64,000 nt of DNA. Source: Pseudo-nitzschia pungens. Taxonomy: Eukaryota; Bacillariophyta; Bacillariophyceae; Bacillariales; Bacillariaceae. This document shows, piece after piece, positions 11,561-24,600 of the stretch. Location of the stretch: positions 4,251,001-4,315,000 of the forward strand of contig CM074758.1 in the NCBI GenBank assembly GCA_037355855.1, given 5' to 3'. How positions within the stretch are numbered: position 1 is the first letter of the stretch; each line of letters begins with the position of its first letter. The notes beneath the pieces are model-generated. The model did no database searches and was not told the origin of the DNA. It was given only the letters and a program-made list of their open reading frames with translations. The position numbers and the translations under genes are program-made.

Positions 11561-11926
11561 GTCGATAGATGAATATTATCGTCTAGTCGCGGCGGTGCCC
11601 ACGAACGGGGGTATACCCCACCGCTTTTTGGAAAAATCCTAACTTCTAAAGTATTGATCCAATAGCAACAAGTAATGGCTCTTTAGAAAGCTCTCACTTC
11701 TATTCTTTCAAACTATCTGCATGTTTCCTCTCTTGTTACAAATCTTTCCTCCCTAGTGCTCGTCTAGGAAGGCCCGTCGCACTGCAGTCTCACACAAAAT
11801 TATCACGTTCTGTAAAACTGAAACAGCCAGAGTGTCTATCTCTCAAGAACTTTAGATAAATGACCTGTCCAAACACCCGTTTGGTCGATTCGCTACCAAG
11901 TTACCAGGAGCGCCATAGTGGTTCGC

Positions 11927-14900
11927 TTAGGTTGCATCTGCCGGAGCTGCTGCTGTTGTTTGTTGGACACGATTGATAGGAATCGACCACTGTTGTCGCT
12001 TTTGGCGCATTGGTGTCAAGATGTCCCACGGAGCCACTTGCTTTCGAGACGAAAATGAATTGTTGTTTGCTTTTTCGTTGCTACTCGGTTGCTTGTAATA
12101 GTTCTTTGCCATGGGAATCCTCTCGAGAGGTTCGAACAAATCGAGAGCTTCCCCCTCGATACGTTGGTATAGATCCAGACACACGACACGAGTTTCGTCG
12201 TCCAGCATGGTGTGGCGATCCTTCGAAAGCACTCGTTGCAGTGTCATCGAGGCAGTATGCAACAAACTGAGGGCTCGACTCCTTCCGCGTTCGTCCGGAT
12301 TTTCCTCCGCCGTCAAGACCGCCATCATCCAAAAACAGAGCACAGCGGTCTGCTCGCGTTCGAATGACGATGTTGTGAGATTCCCGAGGACTGTTGGTGT
12401 TGGATTCGAAATGGAGATAGCTTTGGGGGTATTCCGGCGACGTGATATGAATGATGGACCGTTTTCCTCGTGGGGTAATGCTGATGGTTTCTCGTCATTC
12501 AAGGGAACGATATAAGTTTGAACTGGAGTTGGTGTTGGTGTTTGTGTTTTCACTTCCATCGTCGGCGGCGTGATTTTCTTTGTCGTTGCGATTTGCTCGT
12601 CCAACTCTTGCTCCAGACACGAAGCCAAAGTTTCCAATAGTTTGATGGCTTGGATTCTCTTTCCAAGTTCTCGAAGGCATCTGGCGAGCGAAAAGGCTAC
12701 GGACGCAGCGTTGGGATGAATGAGTGATTCCGCTCCTATCCACCCTCGCAACGCAATATCATACTGCGAATGCGCCAATGACCAATAATAGCGTGATGAT
12801 GTCCTTTTGATTGATCTAGAACGATGAAAAGTTCCCGCATGCTTTGTGGTGTCCATTTCTTCGCTAGCTGAGAGACAGTTGGCAAGGACCGAAAATGAGT
12901 CAGCAACAAGGGAGTGGTTCAGAAGAGTAATCCGGTGATTCCGACCCAAGAGTTTCAGAAAGTCCCGGGAGAGATCTTCTTGAAACTTGCTGCAAAATGC
13001 CTGCATGATGCCAATTGCGTCAACACAATCGTCAAAGGAAACGACGCGGTTTAGATGATTTTCTCGAAAAAGCTCAAACAGTCGTCGATCAAAAAACAGC
13101 GACTCGGTCTCGCTCAAGTAACTCGAAAGTAAATCGAATGTTTGGGAAATGATGGATTTGGCGGTATCGATATTGTGCGCTTCGGTCAAAGCACCCGCAA
13201 GGTCCAGCATAGAGCTGAGTGTCGTGGGGTGACAACGGGGGAGATTTTGTTCACAGCGAATTAAAAGAGAACACAAAACATCTGATGCCTTTGTCCAATC
13301 TTTTTCAGCTGCCATGTTGCATGACAGTTGCTTGAGAACTTCAACGGGCAAATTGAGTGCTCGATCAAAGAAGTTGCTCGAACCGTATTCAAGCCAACCG
13401 ATCATTCCAATGGAGGTAGCTTGGTTACTGATTACGAGACTCCGTAACAGTAATCTCCTTGAAACAGATGCAATCTTAATTGGCAATAAAACTCCGTCAT
13501 CTTTTGCAGAGTCTGGATCATCGTCAACATGTTTTTGAAAAGCGGAAGCGAGTAAGTGAAGGCAGTAAAGTGCAGGCACATCTCTTGGATTCGAAACAGC
13601 TTCCACGATTCCTGCTCGAAACACCGCAGATATCAATGTTTTCATTGAAGTATCATTCCTTTCTGACCCCTCTACATTTTCGGGCGTCTCAACAGCAATC
13701 TCGTTTGTTGGCGAGAGGTTTGGTCGATCTGCCTTCTTGTCGGACTTTCGAAGCGCAGCTTGGGCGGCAAGTGCGGCAATTCCCCCCACTGGTTGCTTTG
13801 GAATATCCTTCGGAGATACTTGTTTCTCGTTTTTACTTAATGCTGCTTGAGCATCAACCGCACCTATTCCATTGTCTGGTAGTTTGGAAGGATCAAGTCG
13901 AGGTCGTTGATTCTCTGACTTTTTCAATGCTGCCTGCGCAGCAAGAGTGGCTATTCCACCAACTGGTGGCTTAGAAATATCATCTTGTTCTGCTTTCTTC
14001 TTGGATTTTGTCAGAGCTGCCTGAGCCGCAAGTGCGGCGATGCCCCCAACTGGTGGCGTATCATCACTCCTTTGGTTTGAGTGATTCTGTGACCTTTTTG
14101 TGGCAGCTTCGGCTGCAAGTGCAGCAATACCTCCGACTGGTGTTTTTGGGACAGCATCGTTGTTTGTTTTCTCTTCCGATTTCTTGACAGCAGCCTCGGC
14201 GGCCAGTGCAGCGATGCCTCCGACTGGTGGATTCCTACCGTTTGGGTTGGTTGCATGCTCTGTGGATTTCTTCAATGCAGCTTGAGCAGCAAGTGCAGCA
14301 ATTCCTACTTCAGGTGACTTGGGTTCATCGTCATCTGTTAACTCCCTCTCTGACGATGAGTCTTCACTATCTTGAAGGTCTTTTGACCTCTTGATTTCAT
14401 CCATCAGAGAACTAATTCCATTTGTACGAGACTTTTTCATAGTAGGTTTCCGCATTGCCATGCCTCGAACAGGTCGCTTTGGAACATCCTCCTCAGCTGC
14501 TTCTTTCTGAGACTTTTTCAAAGCAGCTTGCGCAGCCAGTGCGGCAATGCCCCCAGCTGGTGGCTTTGAAACATCCTCCTCAGCTACTCGATTCCCTGAT
14601 TTTTTCAAAGCAGCTTGCGCGGCCAGTGCGGCGATGCCCCCAGCTGGTGGCTTTGGAACATCCTCCTCATCTGATTCTTTCTTAGACTTTTTCAGAGCAG
14701 CTTGCGCGGCAAGTGCAGCAATGCCCCCAGCTGGTAGCTTTGGGGCATCCTCTTCAGCTACTTCTTCCTTAGACTTTTTCAGAGCAGCTTGCGCAGCAAG
14801 TGCAGCAATTCCTCCCGCTGGTGGCTTTGGAACATCTTCCGCGGCTGCTTCTTTCTTAGACTTTTTCAAAGCTGCCTGAGCTGCAAGTGCAGCAATGCCC

Positions 14901-17900
14901 CCAGCTGGTGGCTTAGGAATATCCTCCTCAGTTGCTTGATTCCCTGATTTTTTCAACGCAGCTTGCGCGGCCAGTGCAGCAATGCCCCCTGGTGGTTGTG
15001 GAACATCCTCCTCAGCTGTTTCTTTCTTAGACTTTTTCAAAGCAGCTTGCGCAGCCAGTGCAGCAATGCCCCCAGCTGGTGGCTTCGGAACATCCTCCTC
15101 GTCTGATTCTTTCTTAGACTTTTTCAGAGCAGCTTGCGCGGCCAGTGCAGCAATGCCCCCGGCTGGTGGCTTTGGGGCATCCTCTTCCGCTGTTTCTTTC
15201 TTACTCTTTTTCAGAGCAGCTTGCGCGGCCAGTGCAGCAATTCCTCCCGCTGGTGGCTTTGGGACACCTCCTTCCTCGGTTGCTTCTTTCTTAGACTTTT
15301 TCAAAGCTGCCTGAGCTGCAAGTCCGGCAATTCCTCCCGCTGGTATTTTGGATGACGGTCGAGAATCACGTGTTTTTTCTATTTTCTTTGGCGTCACAAC
15401 TTCACCTTGGGTTTTGTCGAGGAGATGTTCCTGTTTTTGTTCTGATCCAACGTCTACATCATTTGATATCGACAGGATGGAACGGACGAAGCTACTCGAC
15501 GAGACATCAAACATAACTCCACTAGCTGACGATGCCTGGTGCTTTCTTTTCTCCATTTCCAAAGCCACCAAATCTTGGTGCAGTAAATAACCTTCTGCAC
15601 CCATAACGTCAAACAGCTGTGCTATTTGAAATTGAATTTCTGCACGAAAGAAATGTTAGCGACAAGAACGGGACAACATTCACTGCACCAATCCTGCATC
15701 GATACTTACCAGCTATGAGACCACATTCCAACCGTATGTTGACGAGGATGTGGCGGTACCCAGTGGGAAGAGCACTATAGATTTCGTTGCCGACACCTGT
15801 AGTTCGAAACAGGTTTTTCAATCGCGCTATCAGGAACGAAGGGATTGACTTTGTTTGCTTACTCCCCTTCTTCCGCCCAATACAGCCAGCCAGATTGTGC
15901 AGAGAATACAATCCACATATCAGTGAAGATTCGTCGGGAAACGTGATTTCCCCTCTCAGCACGTCTTTCACCTGCAATACATCTCCGTCGTACTTTCTGA
16001 TTGCCTTGCTTCGAATCGATGCGTAGTCTTTCACTCCACAAGAGGATGTAATGTCGTTGCATTCGAGACCGTTGCAGGATGGGCCATTCTGAGTGGAAAA
16101 ATTAACGATCGCATTGATGATTCGTTCGAGGTTTGGGAGCTGTGCTTTCGCTTCACTATGAATGTCTGTGATAGTTGGGGGATTTTCGTTGTCACCATTC
16201 TCGAGGGTATCGGGCATGCTGTGGCGCACGACGTGTTCCTCGTTGGAATCTTTTCTTCCTGCGAAGGAAGAACTCCCGGGACCAATGTCACACAGATACC
16301 TCGTCAGCACCAAAAAACTTTCGTCGTCCATATCGTGGCGGTCACCGTCGGTGGATCTCAGCAACGGGTAGGCCTTGGAAGAAACGAAATCATTCGAAAA
16401 GACCGCGAAATTCCCGGAATCAAATCGAAACTGAATGGTAGACGCGGAAGACGAGAATTCGTCCTCGGTGTCAAACAATCCGGCATGCCTCGTCAACTCG
16501 GATGGTTGGATCGATGACGGCCTCGTCAACATAGCTTTGCACGATTCGGAATGCTTCCAGTTCGCGATGAGCTGACGCCACAACAATGCCGATGCAGCTC
16601 TGGGTACGTTCGGTGACTTGGTCAGAGAAACATCCTTCAGGAACTCAATGTCTTCGACGGACGAGAATGCCGCGAGCGTTTCGTGGAAAAGGTCGGATCT
16701 GTCGAGCGCTTCCGTCATTTCTTCGGTATCGGGGACGCTCGGAAAATTCGCTTCCATGTCGGTATCCCAGCCAACCATTTGACCCCCGTGATCAACAACG
16801 GGCGCCTCGGTTTGCTGCTTTTCGTCGACCAGCGATCGATTTTCGATCGGCGTCGTGTGCGGAGATTTTGTCGACAGGGTGTTGGTGTGGGACATCGACA
16901 ACCTGCTGCTCCCTTGCTTGCGGAGTCGTCGATTCGGCCGCCTGAACATTGTCGACGATTTGGAGCTCTTTTGTTGGGTGCTAAAAGAACCCAATGAACC
17001 GTTGAGTGAAGGCGAAGAGGTGCTTCCTTGTCTCGGCCTCTTGCGCGGTCGTGAATATTCTTTTGAGCCGTGACTGCGCGCAGAGGACTGCCATTGGTGG
17101 TTGCTGTTGTTGTTGTTGTTGTTATTCATTTTTTCCTCGGCACCAGTTTCTTGGGATATTTCTCCCTTCCCCGGAATGAAATCGAACATGGGAAAAAGTT
17201 CGTTCACGTCATCGTCGTTGTTTTTCGAACACCTCGGATGATCCCCGTCTTCGATCCGGAGGCACAAATCAACCTCGGGGGGTGACGACAACGAACTCCA
17301 ACTGGACGAGCGAGCGTCGCGTTCCGTCCGTTGTTTGTCAAAGACGCTATCCGCGATGGGACGAGCATCCGACGGGTCAAAAAGGTCGCTTTTGTGGCTC
17401 TTGTCTCTCACTTCGATGTCGAATCCGGTGAGCTTTGTCACGACCATCTTGACGATTTTTTTTCGGTCTCGGAATCCGTTCCCGTCCAGATTTTGCACGA
17501 GAGAGCGCGGGTCCAACGACAACTTCGGGAGCGCAATTGTTTTCTCTGCCGTTTCTTTCGGTTGACCTCCGTCGCCATCTCGCGCGATGCCAACTTCTTC
17601 GCGTTCGTACAATGAATCTTCGTTCAAACTATACAGGTGTTGTGAGGTCGTTGTTCTCGCTTTCTTTGCAGCTGCATTGTTCTCGTCCTCCGCATTCCTT
17701 GCATTTTCCACTACCGTCGGTGGATCATCGGTAGCCGCTCCGGGTGATTTCCTTCTTTCTTCCTCGGTTGATGGATGGGACCGTGCGTCGACATCCGTTG
17801 CTTTGTCATCCACCACCGTAGCATCGCTCTCGCTACCGATTTCGGTTTTGGTGTCGAGCTGTAGATTGTTGGCTTCTTCTTTCGGAACCACGTTTTCGCT

Positions 17901-20258
17901 CTCCGCGATGCCCTCATTGTTTGTTTCATCTGTTGTTTCACGACCCTTTTCGTTCCGTTGTTGACAATTCGTTTCCTCCGAGTCTTTGGCGGTTTGAGTA
18001 ACCTTGTCGCTTTCCTCCATCACCGCATCGTCCTCCTTCATCGTCTCCGGTGGAAGGGTCGTCTCCGGTCGTGAGTCGTAGTTGTCGTTGTCGTTGTCGT
18101 CATCGTTGTCGGTTGTTTCTCCCGCGTCGTTCGAGGACGGAGTCTCGTTTTCCTCGCGGTCGTCGTTCGTTTCGGTTCCGCCGCAATCATCCTCGTCGTG
18201 GATCCGTTTGTCGGACCGTCCGTATTGGTTCTCGCCTCCGACGGAGGTCTCGCATCCATCGACCAATCGGCGAACGGGTTTGACCACCCGCCCCGATCTC
18301 GTTCGGATCTTGGGCTCCTCGTTCTCTTCGGTTTGCGCATCCTTTGGTTCGCGCTCGTCTCCCGATTCTTTGTCGTCCAATCCGCTGGTGCTATCGGATT
18401 GCTTTCGATCCTTTCCTACGCCGTCCTTATCATCGTCATTCTCATCGTCATTCTCATCGTCATTCTCATCGTCATTCTCATCGTCACCGTTATGGGGCCC
18501 ACCCGTTTCCGGATCGTCGTCCTCCGGTTTCTCTCCGTCGTCGTCGTCGTCGTCGTCGTCATCGGTTTCGTCGCAGCTTTCGTCGATGGCCCCGTCGTTG
18601 GATTCGATCGGCTTCTCGGGCGCGCTGGCCGATTTTCTCGGAGCGTCGAATTTCTCGGCCTCGCCCTCGTCCACGAACACGACGCTCTCGCTGATGCTGT
18701 GCTTCCGGTAGTGCTGCAGAAAGCCCGGCAACCCCGCCGTCGCCGTGAGCTGCTTGAGGGAACCGTCCTTTTCGAAGAAACTGATTTCCAGCTCGCGCTC
18801 GCTCAGGTCGTGCTCGGTCATCTCGTCCTCCGACAAAAGCCGCCGGATCATGTCTCTCTGGTCGGCGGTTTGCTTGTCGACCGGGGTGGCCAGGACGGAT
18901 TCGATCTGGGTCTTGACGGATTCGATCTCGTTCTCGAATTTCTCCTCCAGGATCTGCAGTTCTTCGATGATGCATTTTCTCTTCGGATAGGGAGACGTGG
19001 CGATCGTGTCTATGCTCGTGTCGATGGCGGAAGACCGGTCGTCGGTTTCCTTCTTTTCGTCAAAGGCCAGGCCGATGGGCATGTACGGGGTTCCGGTGAT
19101 CGAGTCTCTCTCCGCGGATCGATCGGCGGAAGCCGGGTGCAGAGGACTCATCATCACGGTTCCTTTCATGAACGGCGAACCTATTATGTGATCCGAGCCG
19201 ATGGAAGTCGACCTCGCTTTCCTCTCGTTGGGACCGGAATTCTGTTGTTGTTGGTGGTGGTTGTCATCGTCGTTGTCGTTGTCGTGTTCGAGGGATTCTT
19301 CCTTCGCTCGCATCGTCGAGGCCGGCTCGCTTTCTCTGGTTTCGGTTTTGGACCTCCGCTCCTCGGTTTCGTCTTCCTTTTCCCATTCTCGTTTCACGTC
19401 CTGGGCAAATTCCGTTGCCGACGACAGCACCACCTGCCCGGCATCGGTGAGGACCGGCGCCGTCGCGTGGGCTACGGTCTTGGCGGTGGAGGCAGCCGTT
19501 TTCGCCAATCGTCGGAGCGAAACCTTCCACTCGTTGTTGTCCGCAAAGAATCGATTGGCTCCCCCCCTCGCCGAAGGCCTCGTCCGATTGCCGTGTTGGT
19601 GTTGGTGTTGGTGTTGATACTGATGTTGATACTGATGTTGATACTGATGTTGATATTGATGTTGATATTGATGTTGATATTGATGTTGATATTGATACTG
19701 ATATTGTTGTTGTTGCTGTTGTTGTCGCATTCGTTCCTGCCGTGCCTTTCGCGCGGCGGATCCCGCTGCCGCGGCATCCAGAATCGGATCCCGGCAAACA
19801 CTGCGATCGTTGTTTTTCTCTCTCGTTCCTCGCAGCGAACCTTCCGAAAAGGTTTGCGGCTGAGAAACGCCGAGTCGTTTGTGCGAGGAAGCTTTCGTTT
19901 CACTCGAAGCGCTTTCGAAAGCGCGCGGGGATGCCTCGCCGCTTTGGGTGGCGTTGTTGTTGGTGGTGGTGTTGGTGGTGGTGGTGTTGTTGCGGATTGC
20001 GTTGTCGGTTTTGTTCTTCTTCTTGCTGCCGCTGCCACTGCTGCCGCTCGTTTTGTCGTCCCCCGCTTTGTCGTGATCGTCCCGCGATTTGCGATTCAAA
20101 ACATCGTTCCGGGACACGTGCGTTTTCGACGCTTCGCCATCCCTCCGGACCGGATTCTCCGCCGGGGCATCGACCGGTTGCGAGCCCCCGGGTGGGATCT
20201 CGGCTCCGGCGGGAGCGTTCGAAGCCTGGTCCGCCTCGGACGATGCTTCATTTCCCAT
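11927..20258 (-). CDS. Giant multidomain protein: myristoylation-type N-terminus, RelA/SpoT-like fold, 17 Ala-rich repeats, helical C-terminus
   Basis: Exon 1 is 20258-15710 and exon 2 is 15639-11927, with a 70-bp GTAAGT...GTGCAG intron between them. The spliced frame gives 2,753 residues. The protein starts MGNEASSE, fitting the N-myristoylation rule (Gly2, Ser6). Residues of about 30-1350 are largely disordered, with Gln/Tyr/His, Asp/Glu and Asn tracts and one RTRSGRVVKPVRR motif. Residues of about 1375-1545 resemble the RelA/SpoT nucleotidyltransferase-like fold of eukaryotic proteins: KDVLRGEITF, then ARLKNLF, then LPTGYRHILVNIRL, and an ECGLIAEIQFQ stretch that only appears after splicing. 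Residues of about 1615-2160 contain 17 copies of a repeat with core GGIAALAAQAALKKS. The C-terminal 580 residues are helical and TPR-like (HPTTLSSMLDLAGAL; HPNAASVAFSLARCLRELG). Nucleotide synthesis is not claimed, because catalytic residues cannot be confirmed. Confidence 0.8.
13700..15350 (-). repeat. Coding repeat: 17 units of about 29 codons
   Basis: An in-frame repeat of about 87 bp encodes Gly-Gly-Ile-Ala-Ala-Leu-Ala-Ala-Gln-Ala-Ala-Leu-Lys-Lys-Ser followed by a charged linker and a Pro-rich spacer. Ten units are contiguous. A degenerate stretch of about 60 codons (about 14290-14470) separates them from seven more diverged ones. The first ten are more alike, suggesting later expansion. 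Confidence 0.85.
15640..15709 (-). other. Intron joining the two large exons
   Basis: This 70-bp intron has donor GTAAGT (15709-15704) and acceptor TTTCGTGCAG ending at 15640. Splicing in phase 1 creates the GLIAEIQFQ motif. Without it the upstream frame stops within 40 codons and the downstream frame lacks a natural start. Confidence 0.8.
18420..18495 (-). repeat. Asp/Asn/Glu-coding minisatellite
   Basis: About five tandem 15-bp units (TCATCGTCATTCTCA on the plus strand) encode an acidic Asp-Glu-Asn-Asp repeat inside the disordered part of the giant protein. Confidence 0.8.
19605..19725 (-). repeat. Gln/Tyr/His-coding simple repeat
   Basis: Tandem GATGTTGATATT-type units on the plus strand encode a Gln-Tyr-Gln-His repeat at about residues 185-225 of the giant protein. 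It lies next to a poly-Gln stretch and is likely to vary in length. Confidence 0.8.
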
Positions 20259-21690
20259 TGGTTCGCAACCAACAGCGGGTAATCTTACTCAGAAGCAAAC
20301 CAAAGCAAAGCAAACCAAAGCAAACCGAAACAAGACAAACCGAAACAAGGCAAACCGAAACAAGGCAAACCGATCGATGGCAAAATTTCGAGTGGGAAAT
20401 CCTGTCGATGGATTGGAGGATGGATGGAGGAATGGATGGATTCGGTTTCTCTCTTTTGCTGCTGCTGCCACTAATACTACTGCAGTTGTTGCTTAACACG
20501 CAACTGATTGATGGGTTGGTTGTTCGATTGGATTGGTATCGTGCGGTAGTTCGGAGCACACAACGACTCTTGTACGCGTGCAAGGAAACTTGTACGGTGG
20601 TTCCTGTTCACAACCTTACACTACCGTACAAGTATGACACTAAAAGTAAGGTAACCTTACGATTACTCGTACCGTACCCGTCGTGTTTTCTGGGACTTCG
20701 AGTAATTGTAATTACGGTATTACTTCGTAAGGTTACTTCGTATTTCTTATTTTACCGCAGGGCGGTCGTGCTGCAGCTGGACCAACCATGACACACTCTC
20801 ACTTCTCTGTCGGAAGGCCCAACTCCTTAAAAAACGCGAGGTGCAAAACGCGGCATAATTGCTCACTCGGGAGAACGTTGCCGGTACGGTAAACCTTACG
20901 TTGAAAAAATCCTGTTCGATTATGTAATAGAAGCAAGGTCTTTTACTCTACGGTATTAGACTGACTCGTTCGACTTTGTCACGATATTTTTGGGAAAAAA
21001 ATTATTACAAGAAGGGGAAAACTCGTGTATTTATTTGAGTACGAGTAAAAAGTACGTACGAAGTATTGATTTTTTGCTAAAAAAATAATAATATTGCTGA
21101 AAATTTCGGACTACTGTGGTAAATTGACGAAGTAATTTTTTAAGTTTTTCTTGTTTCATCCGCCCGGTTTGAAGTTGACTGACTGACGGACTAACTCAAT
21201 CATGACCAAAAACCGATTTTGATTGATGATTGATTCATTCATTCTTTGTACGAGTAAGTTAATTAGGATTACGTCCGAGTTCGTAACCTTACAATTATGG
21301 GCACAGGCCGTAAGTTACCATACTTTACTTACGTAGATGATTCAGTATTGATTGATTGATTCTCGATGGTTGATGATTGATTGATGATTGATTCATTGAT
21401 TCATTGATTCATTGATTCATTGTTTTTGATTGAGAGAGCAAACTCGGAACAGAACCGGGACCCGGTTTCAATCGTACTTTGGTCCATGCAAGATACCGGT
21501 ACGGTAGGTTGGTTCCGTTTTCCTACTTCCTTCTAGTATTATTTGGAGTGGTCGTGTCGCAACCCGTCAAGCACTCGAGTTGTACCGGATACGAGTAAGG
21601 TACTCGTACAGGGTTCTTCTCTCCCACGAACGAATCGAAATCAATCAATCAATCAATCAATCAAAATCAATCGATCGATCGATCAATGAA
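20259..21690. other. Intergenic region with simple repeats
   Basis: No gene is seen. Upstream of the giant gene is an array of AACCGAAACAAGGCA-like units (about 20288-20370). Further on are TGAT/TCAT tetramer arrays (about 21345-21425) and ATCA arrays (about 21640-21685). Words of the type TACCGTA and TACGGTA recur (about 20590-20730, 20880-20960, 21495-21505). Confidence 0.5.
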
Positions 21691-24600
21691 TCAGCACAAG
21701 CCGAGCTCCCGGATCAACCGATCGGCCGGTTCCGAGCACCGATCGGGAAACGTCTCGGCCGCCGCCTTGACGAGTTCGATGGGATTCGCGGCGAGAATGT
21801 GCTGGTGGTTCTCCGGGATTGCCAGGAGGAGGAGGAGGAGGCAGACGGCCTCGAGGACCGCCGCGTTTTCCCCGTGCAGGACCATGGCCAGCACGAGCGC
21901 GTCCAGCGCGCCCATGTCGACGACGAACATCTTGGTGTCGTTCGAGTTCGAGTTCGAATTCGAGTTCGAGTTCGAATTCGAATCGCACCCGTCGATCATC
22001 AGATTGGAAAGGGCCGCGCATCCCGCGATCTGGACGGTGGGAGAATGGGCGAAGGACTGGATCGCCTCGAGGATGGTTTCGATGATCCGCCCCAGCAGGA
22101 GCTCGGCGGAGGCGTCTGCGTCGGCGTCGGCGTCGGCGTCGTCTTCCGCGCTTGGTTGCGGTGCGGCTTCCGCGTTTGCGTTTGCGTTTGCGTTTGCCGG
22201 ACCTTTTCCGTTGGCGATGAAACGGCGCAGGTGATCGGCGTCACCGGTCAGGTTGGCGAGCACGGCGCATCCCAGTTCCTGCGCGAAGGGGTTCGCGGAA
22301 TGGGCCCGCATCGCGTTCAGGACGGCGTCGGTCGATCCGGGGGTGTCCAGAAAGACGGCGACGTTGCGGGGATCGTCCGCGGTGAGTTCGCGCAGGGCCC
22401 CGCAGCAGGTCTCGACGACCCCGGTGTCGTCGAGGTGGACCAGGATCGCCCGCAGGATCACGGGGAGGCCGCCGTTCAGCCCGATCGCGCTCCCGACGTG
22501 TTCGTTGTTCGGATTGCCGGCCAGGACGGAAACGACCGAGCTGCCGATTTCTTGCAACCGGGGCTCGTCCCGGTGGTTTTCCATGGCACGAATGATGGGT
22601 TCGATGAGGTCCAGCCTCAAGAATTCGGCCTGGTTTTCCTCGCAGTCCTCGCAGAGACACCGGATCGCGTTCAGCGCGGCGATCTGGACGTCCGCCGTTT
22701 CTTCGTGCAGGATCATGGAACAGAACAGGATGGCCTCGCCGGCTCCGTTCCTGCGGTCCAGCACCCTTCGCCGCCGCCGTTTCGTGGAAGCGCCGGGCGA
22801 TGGGCTGCCGCTCCGAGACGATTCGCAGCGGCCCTTGTCGTTGTCGTCGTCACCGCCGCCGCACGGTGCCGCGAACACCGCAAAGGCCTCGCAGGCCCTG
22901 GCCTGGACGACGGGCGACTTGGAATATTTCCTCATGGCCGAAACCAGGAGCTCGACCGCGCCGCGTTCGATCAAGAGGTCGAGTTTGGAGCTCGGGTCGA
23001 AGAACGAGGCAACGAAATCCACGAGCGATTCGATGGCGTGAATCGATTGGGTCGACGAGGATGCCTGGACGGAATCCCCGAGTTGCTTCAGCAGACGATC
23101 CACCGACACGGCGTCGTCGTCGTCGTGGTGGTGGATGTTGACGTTGACGTTCCCGTCGCTGTTGGTCGTCGCGTTGGTGTCGCTGTCTTTCTTTTCTTCC
23201 TGGCTGCTGACTTTGTTGTGGGCTGGCGTGAATATGGTGGATGCTTCGGTACCGCTGTAGTTGGAAAGATTGCCGCTGTTGTTTCCGTTCAGGGAGTTGA
23301 TCTCGTCTTCTTCGGTCCCGTCGATGGTGGACAGGGATCCCAGTGTTCGGCAGCTCTTTCCAACCATGCGCAGGGTCTGCAATTGATGTTGGAGGTTGCC
23401 GTTGTGATCGTGTTGTAGCGAGAACTGCTGCTGTAGTTGTTGTTGGTCTCCTTCGTCGATGGAGGACATGGAACTCAGGGTGCGGGTGCTTCCGGTGTAG
23501 ATGTGCCGTCCGTATCTCATCGGAAAGATTCCTCCTCGATTCAAGACACCTTCCGAATCTACCACCTCCGGCGGTTGCGGATGCTGTGGGTCTTCGCCGG
23601 GACCACCGTCCACCTGCAGGCCGGAACCACCGTGGACTCGAAGATCTACTCCACCGCCACCGCCGCCGCCCAGATTGACAATGTTGTTGAGGGAGGCGAC
23701 CAGGGCGCTGTCGATGTCCATCAGGCCGTGCTCCTGCGCCGCCGCCATGATTGTGAGAGCCGCTTGTTCCAGCTCCTCTCGCGATGCAACTCTGGACGAC
23801 GCCGTCGAGTGGTTCGAATTGGAAAGGGAATTGGCATTCGAATACGAATGCCTCGATCCGCACGAGTTGAGGCTGCCCTCGCGCGAGAGTGGGGGATGAT
23901 AGGAGCCCCTCCGGCGAGTGGTAATGTTGTTGGCGTTGGCGTTGGTGTTGGTGCTGGTGTTGGTGCTGGAGGTGGAACCAACCGAGGCCACCGAAGACGA
24001 GGCGACGGAATGCCCATCGAGGCTCTCTCGGCGAGAAGGGGTGGTCGCAACGTTGAAGCTGGAATTGAAATTCGAAGCGTTGGAGAAGGCCCCGCAGCCG
24101 AAGCTTCTTGCTGCCCTGGTGTGGCTTGTCGACGTTTGGTGCTGGTGGTGATAGTTTGTCGCGGGCGTTGTTTCGGCTCGGGCGGGGCTCGACAACGTGC
24201 GCTTTGGGGGGATGTAGCCCGACCTGGAGCCGCGCCTATGGCCTTGGTCCTGCTGATGGGGGTGGCTCGGAGAAGGATTCCCGCCCTGGTGGGAGAAAAA
24301 GGATTCGACGTCTCGCGGCGTGGCCGGTCTGCAGTCCGCAACCGCAATGGCGGCATCGATGACGGCCGCACTGCCTGGCTGGTGACTCTTGGATCTTCGG
24401 AGCAAGACGTTGCTGTTGCTGTTGCCGTTGTTGCCGTTGTTGCCGTTGTGAATTTTGCCGAGGGACGTGCGATCCTTGCTTCTGTTCCGGTTCTTGCCGC
24501 TGCTGTGGCTGCTGCTGTGACCACAGCTGTGGCTGCTGCCGTTGTTGCTGCCGCTGCTGCAGCTCTTGCTCTTTTGCAGGAGCAATGGGTTGCAGTTGAG

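Larger units (their letters stand above)
9356..11926. other. Gene-free repeat-rich region
   Basis: No gene is seen. The region holds two foldback MITEs (9809-9903 and 10234-10330), a half copy (11090-11119) and a tandem array (11016-11560), each listed separately. A short inverted repeat with GAACAGG arms lies at about 10373-10457. Around 11592-11624 a small hairpin has GCGGTG/CACCGC arms enclosing the palindrome GGGGTATACCCC. Confidence 0.5.

Noticed and set aside
15609..15709. Separate start for the gene at 15604 (MGAEGYLLHQ)
   Set aside because: The short intron 15640-15709 joins it in frame to the upstream exon and completes a conserved motif, so one gene is the better model.
18198..20282. 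694-codon open frame on the plus strand
   Set aside because: It lies antisense to exon 1 of the giant protein and consists of Val/Leu/Arg runs produced by the Asp/Asn/Gln repeats on the coding strand.
21580..23418. 612-codon plus-strand open frame
   Set aside because: It is antisense to the armadillo-repeat gene. The reverse strand has clear helical repeats and a zinc motif; this one does not.
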